Assembly (NCBI GenBank): GCA_030160035.1
Contig: BSNO01000001.1
Location: forward strand, 1,116,001-1,180,000
Length of the DNA stretch: 64,000 bases
Direction: 5' to 3'
Source: Rhizobium albus
Lineage (GTDB): Bacteria; Pseudomonadota; Alphaproteobacteria; Rhizobiales; Rhizobiaceae
A program made the translations under genes and the position numbers. The notes beneath the pieces are model-generated. The model worked only from the letters and a program-made list of their open reading frames with translations, did not search any database and had not been told where the DNA came from. Positions 55,360 through 62,258 of the stretch are shown here, in pieces (the stretch's first letter is position 1; each line of letters opens with the position of its first letter).

Positions 55360-56058
55360 TCAGGCCGACTGAGCCTGGTTGTGGCGGCGCTTCATGTATT
55401 CCTTGGCAGTTTCGACAGCCACTGCCGCATCCCGGCAATAAGCGTCAGCGCCGACAGCCTTGCCGAACTCCTCGTTCAGCGGCGCGCCGCCGACGAGAAC
55501 GACGAAGTCGTCGCGAATGCCCTTCTCCTTCATCGTGTCGATCACGACCTTCATGTAGGGCATCGTGGTCGTCAAAAGCGCCGACATCCCGACGATATCC
55601 GGCTGGTGCTCTTCGATCGCCGCGAGATAGTTTTCGACCGGATTGTTGATGCCGAGGTCGATCACGTCGAAGCCCGCACCTTCCATCATCATGCCGACGA
55701 GGTTCTTGCCGATGTCGTGGATGTCGCCCTTGACGGTGCCGATGACCATCTTGCCAAGTTTCGGCGCGCCCGTCTCGACGAGCAAGGGGCGGAGAATGAA
55801 CATGCCCGCCTTCATGGCGTTCGCCGACAACAGCACTTCCGGAACGAACAGGATGCCGTCGCGGAAGTCTTCGCCGACGATTCGCATGCCTTCGACCAGC
55901 GCTTCCGTCAGAACCTCGTAAGGCTGCCAGCCGCGATCGAGCAGGATGCGGGTCGCTTCTTCGATTTCTTCCTTGAGGCCGTCATAAAGATCGTCGTGCA
56001 TCTGAAGCACGAGTTCGTCGTCGGCCAGTTCGGAAAGGATGATATCATCTTCGGACAT
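55360..56058 (-). CDS. Corrinoid (B12-binding) methyl carrier protein
   Basis: A 232-residue two-domain cobalamin protein. The N-terminal helical cap domain (about 1-95) includes GILFVPEVLLSANAMKAGM. The B12 domain has the signature GDIHDIGKN with the axial His at residue 114, then SALLTTTMPYM (the SxL site) and VGGAP (the GG site). It is the methyl carrier between the MttB-type methyltransferase, the methyl-THF methyltransferase and perhaps Bmt. It is divergent from the mttB-type gene across 273 bp that should hold the promoters of both. Confidence 0.93.
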   Translation of the reverse strand: MSEDDIILSELADDELVLQMHDDLYDGLKEEIEEATRILLDRGWQPYEVLTEALVEGMRIVGEDFRDGILFVPEVLLSANAMKAGMFILRPLLVETGAPKLGKMVIGTVKGDIHDIGKNLVGMMMEGAGFDVIDLGINNPVENYLAAIEEHQPDIVGMSALLTTTMPYMKVVIDTMKEKGIRDDFVVLVGGAPLNEEFGKAVGADAYCRDAAVAVETAKEYMKRRHNQAQSA

Positions 56059-56331
56059 TGCTACAGCCTTGGCCCTTCACCTCGTGAATGCGCGTTGGAC
56101 GCGCATGGATTGATCGGTACAGATATCGCCGGAAAAGGTCAAAATCCGGTTCCTCAAGAGCGACATGGCGCCGTGCGAAATGCGACGGGGTGTGCCGTTC
56201 CCGAATGTCTTCAAAACGCCATTGCTTGGCGCAGTCTGCACATGCAGCACCTGGCCAAGTGGATAGCATCGCGCCAACCGCAGGGCGGACAGTCCGTCAT
56301 AGCGATACGATAGAGCAAGGGTCTTCCGGTC

Positions 56332-57936
56332 ATGGACCAGTCGAGCGAAGCGCCTCTGGGCGACATGGGCAGCACGGGCGCGGAGGATGCCGCGGCTCCT
56401 TCCCGGCGCGGGCGCGGCGAGGGACGAGGTGCTGCGGCCCGACGCGCTATGCGCTCCGGCGGCGGCCCGGGTGCCTCCAGCCCATACATCCAGCGGCGCA
56501 TCCGCGAATACGAGGTGCTCGACGAGGAAGGGCTCGCGCTCATCGAATCGAACGCCGATATCGTGCTCGAGGAAGTCGGCATCGAGTTTCGCGACGACGC
56601 GGAAGCGCTCGCGCTCTGGAAGGATGCCGGATGCGAAATCCGCGGCGAGCGGGTGCATTTTCCCAAGGGCCTGTGCCGTGAACTGCTGAAGACGGCGCCC
56701 TCCACCTTCACGCAGCATGCCCGCAACGGCGCGCGCTCGGTCCAGATCGGCGGCAAGGCCACCGTTTTCGCACCGGTCTACGGCCCGCCCTTCGTGCGGG
56801 ATCTCGAAGGTGTCCGTCGCTATGCGACGATCGAGGATTTCCGCAACTTCGTGAAGCTGACCTATATGGCGCCGGCGCTGCACCATTCGGGCGGAACGGT
56901 ATGCGAACCGGTCGATATTCCGGTCAACAAGCGCCATCTGGACATGGTCTACAGCCATATCCGCTATTCCGACAAACCCTTCATGGGATCGGTCACGGCG
57001 CCCGAACGGGCGGAAGACACGGTCGAGATGTGCAAGATCCTGTTCGGCGCGGATTTCGTCGATCAGAACTGCGTCGTCATCAATCTGATCAACGCCAACT
57101 CGCCGATGGTCTTCGACGAGACGATGCTCGGTGCCGCTAAGGTCTACGCGCGCAACAACCAGGCGACGGTCATCTCGCCGTTCATCCTGGCCGGCGCCAT
57201 GAGCCCCGTGACCGTTGCCGGCACGCTGACGCAGGTTCTGGCCGAAGTTCTCGCCGGTGCCGCTTTCACGCAAATGATCAGGCCGGGCGCGCCCGTCGTG
57301 TTCGGAACGTTCGCCGCGTCCATCTCGATGCAGTCCGGTGCGCCCACATTCGGAACGCCGGAACCGTCGCTCGTCTCCTACGGTGCGGCCCAACTGGCGC
57401 GCAGGCTCAATCTGCCGTTCCGCACCGGCGGTTCGCTCTGCGGTTCCAAGGTCGCCGATGCGCAGGCTGCGCATGAAAGCGCGAATACCTTGAACACGAC
57501 GCTTCTGGCCGGCACCAATTTCGTGCTCCACGCCGCCGGATGGCTCGAGGGCGGGCTCGTCTCGTCCTACGAGAAGTTCATGATCGACATCGACCAGCTC
57601 GGCATGATGCAGCGCATGGCGGAAGGTGTCGATCTGACAGAGAGCGGCCAGGCGATGGATGCCATTCGCGAGGTGGGCCCAGGCAGCCACTATCTCGGCT
57701 GCGCACATACCCAAGCCAATTTCCAGACCGCGTTCTATCGATCGAACCTGGCCGACAACAATTCCTACGAGCAATGGCTGGCGGAAGGCGAAAAGCGCAT
57801 CGAAACGCGCGCCAATGCGCTCTGCCGGTCGTGGCTCCAGAACTATCAGGCGCCCGAGCTCGACGCCGGCATCGACGAGGCGCTGCTCGCCTTCGTCCGC
57901 CAGCGCAAGGAATCGATGCCCGATGCCTTCACCTGA
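56332..57936 (+). CDS. MttB/MtgB-type non-pyrrolysine trimethylamine/glycine betaine methyltransferase family protein
   Basis: A 534-residue member of the MttB superfamily (COG5598). Typical segments are ADIVLEEVGIEFRDDAEAL, YGPPFVRDLEGVRRYATIEDF and HHSGGTVCEPVDIPVNKRHLD. The middle and C-terminus (GGSLCGSKVADAQAAHESAN, IDIDQLGMMQRMAEG) follow MtgB-type proteins. No in-frame TAG codon occurs, so it lacks pyrrolysine; MtgB relatives demethylate glycine betaine to dimethylglycine. A low-complexity Arg/Gly-rich N-terminus (about residues 23-46) precedes the domain. The substrate is inferred from context: dimethylglycine dehydrogenase and Bmt nearby. Confidence 0.9.
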   Translation: MDQSSEAPLGDMGSTGAEDAAAPSRRGRGEGRGAAARRAMRSGGGPGASSPYIQRRIREYEVLDEEGLALIESNADIVLEEVGIEFRDDAEALALWKDAGCEIRGERVHFPKGLCRELLKTAPSTFTQHARNGARSVQIGGKATVFAPVYGPPFVRDLEGVRRYATIEDFRNFVKLTYMAPALHHSGGTVCEPVDIPVNKRHLDMVYSHIRYSDKPFMGSVTAPERAEDTVEMCKILFGADFVDQNCVVINLINANSPMVFDETMLGAAKVYARNNQATVISPFILAGAMSPVTVAGTLTQVLAEVLAGAAFTQMIRPGAPVVFGTFAASISMQSGAPTFGTPEPSLVSYGAAQLARRLNLPFRTGGSLCGSKVADAQAAHESANTLNTTLLAGTNFVLHAAGWLEGGLVSSYEKFMIDIDQLGMMQRMAEGVDLTESGQAMDAIREVGPGSHYLGCAHTQANFQTAFYRSNLADNNSYEQWLAEGEKRIETRANALCRSWLQNYQAPELDAGIDEALLAFVRQRKESMPDAFT

Positions 57937-58055
57937 AAGGCTCCCGTTGCCAGGGAGCAAGGTGGTCGCGAAACCGTCAGTCATCTGATCCACAAAGCCG
58001 TCTGGCGATCCTTGATGCAGGGGTGAACTCAGCGGGAAACGCAGCATCGGGGCCT

Positions 58056-58163
58056 CGTCCTTCGACAGGCTCAGGATGAGGAGGGAATGCATCCAGGCTT
58101 CGCGCGTTCACCGTTTGTGTTCGATCACTCCCTCAGCCCTCATGGTGAGCCCGTCGAACCACG
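58056..58163. repeat. REP-like imperfect palindrome (CTTCGACAGGCTCAGG element)
   Basis: The arms CGTCCTTCGACAGGCTCAGG (from 58056) and, in reverse complement, CGTGGTTCGACGGGCTCACC (to 58163) match imperfectly with a 56-bp interval. When translated it gives the LSLSKDE string often seen in intergenic repeats of rhizobia and sphingomonads. It lies between the converging mttB-type gene and bmt and probably influences transcript ends. Copies elsewhere in the genome would be expected. Confidence 0.75.
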
Positions 58164-58194
58164 AGGGCGTGGCAGGATCTATGGCCTTCGCCAC

Positions 58195-59214
58195 TTAGCC
58201 CTTGCGGCGGCCGCCGCGGCGTTCGCGCTGGGGCGTGTCTTCGCCGGTGCCTGCTGTCTTGTTGCGGAACGGGCCGACCTTTTCCACGATCGCTTCCAGG
58301 CTCGGCTTCTCGCCCTTCTTATGGGTGTCGATCGCCTCGCGCATCGCCTTCAGGTGATCACAGGCCGTGCCGCAGCAGCCGCCGATGATTGTGGCGCCGG
58401 CGTCGACGGCCAGTCTGGCGTATTCGGCCATCAGAGGCGGCGTGCCCGAGTAATAGATTTCCGAGCCGCGGAATTCCGGGATGCCGCAATTGCCTTTGAC
58501 GATGATCGCGGCGCCGGGCTTGGCGGCTGTCATGTCGAGCAGGGACGACAGGATATCGGATGCGCCGACGCCGCAATTGGCTCCGACGGCAACGGGCTTT
58601 TCGCTGACATCGCCTTCGAGGCCGTGGATGTCCTTGGGGTGGATGCCCATCATCGTCTTGCCGGCCGTGTCGAAGGAGGCCGTGTAGGTGTAGGGCATGC
58701 CGACCTTGTTGGCAGCCTCGCAGGCAGCCTTGATCTCGTCGCCCGACGACATGGTCTCGATCCACGCGACATCGGCGCCGCCAGCTTTCAGGCCTTCCAT
58801 CTGCTCGACGAAGGCTTCGACGGCCGCCTCATAGGACAGCGCGCCGAGCGGAATCAGAAGTTCGCCTGTCGGGCCCACCGAACCGGCAACGATCACCTTG
58901 CGCGGAGCCGCATCGGCGATTTCGCGCGCGATTTCGGCGGCACGCTTGTTCAGGTCGAACACCCGGTCCTGGGCGTGGTGCAGCTTGAGACGGTGGCGGG
59001 TGCCGCCGAAAGAATTGGTAAGAATGATATCAGAGCCGGCATCGACGAAGTCGCGGTGCAGCTTCCGGATCTTCTCCGGCTGGTCCTCGTTCCACAGCTC
59101 AGGCGCGTCTCCTGCTTCCAGGCCCATGGCGAAGAGATTGGTGCCGGTTGCGCCGTCGGCGAGCAGAACGCCTTTTTCAGCGATGAGATCGGCGAGCGGG
59201 TTGGCAACGGGCAT
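58195..59214 (-). CDS. bmt: Betaine-homocysteine methyltransferase
   Basis: A 339-residue homocysteine S-methyltransferase. The zinc-binding cysteines are in VGANCGVGASD and IIGGCCGTACDH near the C-terminus, and the N-terminus shows VLLADGATGTNLFAMGLE. It transfers a methyl group to homocysteine to give methionine; by analogy with Sinorhizobium Bmt the donor is glycine betaine. The C-terminus continues as an Arg-rich tail (QRERRGGRRKG). ATG 59214 has AGGA at 8 nt and places the 59251 palindrome about 40 bp upstream; the ATG at 59244 is less likely. Confidence 0.9.
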   Translation of the reverse strand: MPVANPLADLIAEKGVLLADGATGTNLFAMGLEAGDAPELWNEDQPEKIRKLHRDFVDAGSDIILTNSFGGTRHRLKLHHAQDRVFDLNKRAAEIAREIADAAPRKVIVAGSVGPTGELLIPLGALSYEAAVEAFVEQMEGLKAGGADVAWIETMSSGDEIKAACEAANKVGMPYTYTASFDTAGKTMMGIHPKDIHGLEGDVSEKPVAVGANCGVGASDILSSLLDMTAAKPGAAIIVKGNCGIPEFRGSEIYYSGTPPLMAEYARLAVDAGATIIGGCCGTACDHLKAMREAIDTHKKGEKPSLEAIVEKVGPFRNKTAGTGEDTPQRERRGGRRKG

Positions 59215-59250
59215 GGAGACATCCTGACGATTTGCGAAAGACATGTAACG

Positions 59251-59270
59251 ATATAAAGATGTCTTTATGT
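59251..59270. promoter_or_regulatory. Palindrome upstream of bmt
   Basis: The perfect core ATAAAGA (59253-59259), TG, TCTTTAT (59262-59268) is the same half-site, spacing and centre as at 53107-53130. It lies between the SBP gene and bmt, 39-54 bp before the bmt start codon, where a repressor would act on the bmt promoter. Confidence 0.75.
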
Positions 59271-59298
59271 CATTGCAATCGTCAATCTCGGCGCGATG

Positions 59299-60345
59299 CT
59301 AATCGGCCTTTGAGAGCGACGCGTCGATCCTGGCTTTCGCTTCCGGGCTGACCCAATCCGCCCAGATCGCCTCATTCTCGCGCAAAAAGGCCGTTGCGGT
59401 TGCCTCGCCGTCGAGATCGTTGTCGGCCATGTAGGCGAGCACGTTGCTCAAGACCTCGTTGCCGAGCGAGCGCGTGCGCAAGTAGTTGAGAGCGCCATTG
59501 CCGCGCCGCATGAACTGGTCGGTGACGACCGTGTAGACCTCCGAGCGCGGCCAGGATGTGATGCGCGGTGCCGGGCATTCCGGATCGGTCGTACAGCCAT
59601 GCCATTCGGCATCGTTGTAGGGCGCATCGAAATTCAGCTTCACCATATCATAGCGCCCGAGTGCCGCCGTGGGCGCCCAGTAATATCCGAGCCAGCCGCG
59701 CTGTTCGGCGAAGGCTTCGGCGATCGACGCTTCCAACGCATCGCCATTGTCCGACGGCAGCAGTTCGAAGCCCTTGTCGGAAGCCTGATAGGCCTGAAAC
59801 AGATTGGCCGTCGTGACTTCGCAGCTCCAGCCTTCCGGGCAGGTGTGGACTGCACCCATGCCGTCATTGTCGGGCGAGGGGAAGAGATCGGGGCGCTTTA
59901 GCGCGTCGGCGACTGTCTTGATGTCGGGATGGGCCTCGGCGACATAGGCAGGGATCCACCAGCCTTCGACGCCGCCATCGGCAAATGCCGGCGCCATATA
60001 GTGCAGGTCGCGCGATGCTACGGCTTCATCCAGCATATCGCGGGCCGAATTGATCCACGTTTCCGGGGAGATATCGGGCGAGCCGTCCTCGACCATGCTG
60101 GTCAGCGTCGACAGTGTGTCGCCCTTGATCAGGCTGATGTCGCAGCCATAGCCTTCACCGAGAATGATCGCATCGAGATGGGCAAAGAAAGCGGCAGAGG
60201 GCCAGTTGAGCTCGGCGATCGACACCTCGCCGCAGACGGCGCTCGGCGGCGCCTCACCGGTCGGTTCCCCGTTCTCCTGTGCGTGCACGGAAAGCGTGGG
60301 GCCGAGAAGTGCCGTCAGGGCCAGGGACAGTCGCAGATGTCTCAT
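59299..60345 (-). CDS. Glycine betaine/choline-type ABC transporter substrate-binding protein
   Basis: A 348-residue exported protein (signal peptide about residues 1-22, ending VHAQ) with an OpuAC/ProX-like fold. Aromatic residues typical of quaternary-amine cages occur in AELNWPSAAFF, GGVEGWWIPAYV and GYYWAPTAALG. Two cysteine pairs may form disulfides. It should capture glycine betaine, proline betaine or choline in the periplasm. No permease or ATPase gene is adjacent, so it must use a transporter encoded elsewhere. It precedes bmt by 84 bp on the same strand. Confidence 0.82.
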   Translation of the reverse strand: MRHLRLSLALTALLGPTLSVHAQENGEPTGEAPPSAVCGEVSIAELNWPSAAFFAHLDAIILGEGYGCDISLIKGDTLSTLTSMVEDGSPDISPETWINSARDMLDEAVASRDLHYMAPAFADGGVEGWWIPAYVAEAHPDIKTVADALKRPDLFPSPDNDGMGAVHTCPEGWSCEVTTANLFQAYQASDKGFELLPSDNGDALEASIAEAFAEQRGWLGYYWAPTAALGRYDMVKLNFDAPYNDAEWHGCTTDPECPAPRITSWPRSEVYTVVTDQFMRRGNGALNYLRTRSLGNEVLSNVLAYMADNDLDGEATATAFLRENEAIWADWVSPEAKARIDASLSKAD

Positions 60346-60481
60346 TGGATCATTTTCTACCTGGCTTCCGATCGCCTCCATCGACGTCGCTAGAGGGCAT
60401 CCTTGCTCATCACTGTAACGTACTTTGGCACGGCTCTGTGCCTTTTTCGCGACATTGCTGTTGCGTGGAGCGGCCCGACGC

Positions 60482-62191
60482 ATGACAAGTGCCATTGGAG
60501 TTGGCGAGGAGTTCGAACTGTCGATGGCTGTTGGTAAAAGGCGCGCGGATGCGCCGAAGGGCAGGGCGCTGGATGAAGCGGCACTGCTCGATGTGGAAAA
60601 TTTGCTGGCCGGGCAGACGCTGGTCCGCGATCGGCTGATCGAATATCTGCATGTCATCCAGGATGCCCATGGCTGCCTGCCAGCACCCCACCTCCAGGCG
60701 CTCGCGGAGTTGATGCGTCTTTCGCAGGCGGAAGTCTACGAAGTCGCCTCCTTCTACGACCATTTCGATGTGGTGCGCGAAGGTGAGCCGCGACCGGCGC
60801 CGCTGACGATTCGCATCTGCGACAGTCTTTCCTGCATGATGGCCGGCGCGGAAGCGCTGCTTGCGGCGACGCGACAGGCGGTCGACGGCCGTTTTGTGCG
60901 GGTCGTGCGCGCTCCCTGCATGGGGCGCTGCGCGACGGCGCCCGCCGCTCGCATCGGCGATCGAGAGGTGGATCACGCCACTGCAGACGGCCTCAAGGCC
61001 ATGGCGGACGAGGGCGCGATCGATGCGCTTCAGCCGGGTTATATCGGCCTCCACGCCTATCGCGAATTCGGCGGCTATGCGCTCTTGGAGCGGGTGCGTT
61101 CCCGCGAACTGAGCGTCGAAGCCGTGGTGAAGGAACTGTCCGATGCCAAGTTGCGGGGCCTCGGCGGTGCGGGCTTCGAGGCGGCCAGGAAATGGTCGAT
61201 CGTGAAAGGCTATCCCGGCCCGCGTCTGATGACGATCAATGGAGACGAGGGCGAGCCCGGCACCTTCAAGGACCGACTCTATCTGGAAAGCGATCCGCAT
61301 CGCACTTTCGAGGGCGCACTGATCGCTGCGCATGTCGTCGAGGCGGAGCGCATCTATCTTTACATGCGCGATGAATATCCGGCGGTTCTTGCCATCCTGC
61401 GCCGCGAGATCGCCGCGCTCGAGGAGGCGGGGATCATCGAGCCCGGTTTCATCGAACTGAGGCGTGGCGCTGGCGCCTATATCTGCGGCGAAGAAAGCGC
61501 GATGATCGAATCGATCGAGGGCAAGCGCGGCATGCCGCGGCACCGGCCGCCCTATATCGCCGAAAAGGGCCTGTTTGGTCGCCCGACGCTCAACCACAAT
61601 ATCGAGACGCTCTGGTGGGTGCGCGACATCGTGGAGAAGGGTGGCGCCTGGTTTGCCGCGCAGGGCAAGCCGGATCATCCGGGTTTGCGCTCCTGGTCCG
61701 TCTCGGGCCGGGTCAGGCATCCCGGCGTCAAGCTCGCACCGGCGGGCATCACCGTGCGTGAACTGATCGACGAGCATTGCGGCGGCATTGCCGATGGCCA
61801 CCGCTTCAAGGCTTACCTCCCGGGTGGCGCCTCCGGCGGCATCCTGCCTGCCTCGATGGACGACGTGCCCCTGGATTTCGGTGGCGCACTCGCCAAGCTC
61901 GGCGGTTTCGTCGGCAGCCATGCGGTCGTCATCCTGTCTGACCAGGACGACATCAAGGCGGCCACCATCAACCTCCTCGAGTTCTTCAAGCACGAGAGCT
62001 GCGGCCAGTGCACGCCATGCCGGTCCGGCACGGAGAAGATGGTGGAGCTTCTTAAGCGTCCCGGCCATCTGGATGAAGAGACGCTGCGCGACCTCGAATC
62101 CGTGATGCGTGATGCCTCCATCTGCGGGTTGGGGCAGGCCGCGCCAAACCCGGTGAACCATCTTCTGACGCATTTCAGGAGTGAACTGTGA
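60482..62191 (+). CDS. NAD-dependent formate dehydrogenase FdsG-FdsB fusion subunit
   Basis: A 569-residue protein. The N-terminal NuoE/FdsG-like 2Fe-2S thioredoxin fold (about 40-160) shows ICDSLSCMMAG and PCMGRCATAP. The C-terminal NuoF/FdsB-like NADH/FMN part (about 185-569) shows GGAGFEAARKW, NGDEGEPGTFKDR, GAYICGEESAMIESIEG and CGQCTPCRSGTEKM for the 4Fe-4S cluster. It passes electrons from the catalytic subunit to NAD+. Separate fdsG and fdsB genes are usual in other rhizobia. ATG 60482 or 60524 may be the start. It joins formate oxidation to the upstream demethylation genes. Confidence 0.9.
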   Translation: MTSAIGVGEEFELSMAVGKRRADAPKGRALDEAALLDVENLLAGQTLVRDRLIEYLHVIQDAHGCLPAPHLQALAELMRLSQAEVYEVASFYDHFDVVREGEPRPAPLTIRICDSLSCMMAGAEALLAATRQAVDGRFVRVVRAPCMGRCATAPAARIGDREVDHATADGLKAMADEGAIDALQPGYIGLHAYREFGGYALLERVRSRELSVEAVVKELSDAKLRGLGGAGFEAARKWSIVKGYPGPRLMTINGDEGEPGTFKDRLYLESDPHRTFEGALIAAHVVEAERIYLYMRDEYPAVLAILRREIAALEEAGIIEPGFIELRRGAGAYICGEESAMIESIEGKRGMPRHRPPYIAEKGLFGRPTLNHNIETLWWVRDIVEKGGAWFAAQGKPDHPGLRSWSVSGRVRHPGVKLAPAGITVRELIDEHCGGIADGHRFKAYLPGGASGGILPASMDDVPLDFGGALAKLGGFVGSHAVVILSDQDDIKAATINLLEFFKHESCGQCTPCRSGTEKMVELLKRPGHLDEETLRDLESVMRDASICGLGQAAPNPVNHLLTHFRSEL

Positions 62192-62258
62192 GCCAGCGGA
62201 TGGATCCGTCCGTGTGTCCGGCGCTTGGCGTCCCACCCAAAAAACCCGAGTCCGCTCA

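Noticed and set aside
56059-56331. Cobalamin or SAM riboswitch upstream of the corrinoid genes
   Set aside because: I looked for B12-box-like and SAM-II-like sequences and saw none; a covariance-model scan would be decisive.
56332-57936. Pyrrolysine-type MttB
   Set aside because: No in-frame TAG occurs and no pyl genes are seen; it belongs to the non-pyrrolysine branch.
56077-58092. 671-codon frame on the minus strand across the MttB-type gene
   Set aside because: It mirrors the high-GC codon pattern of the real gene, begins inside the REP-like repeat and shows no family motif. It is a shadow frame.
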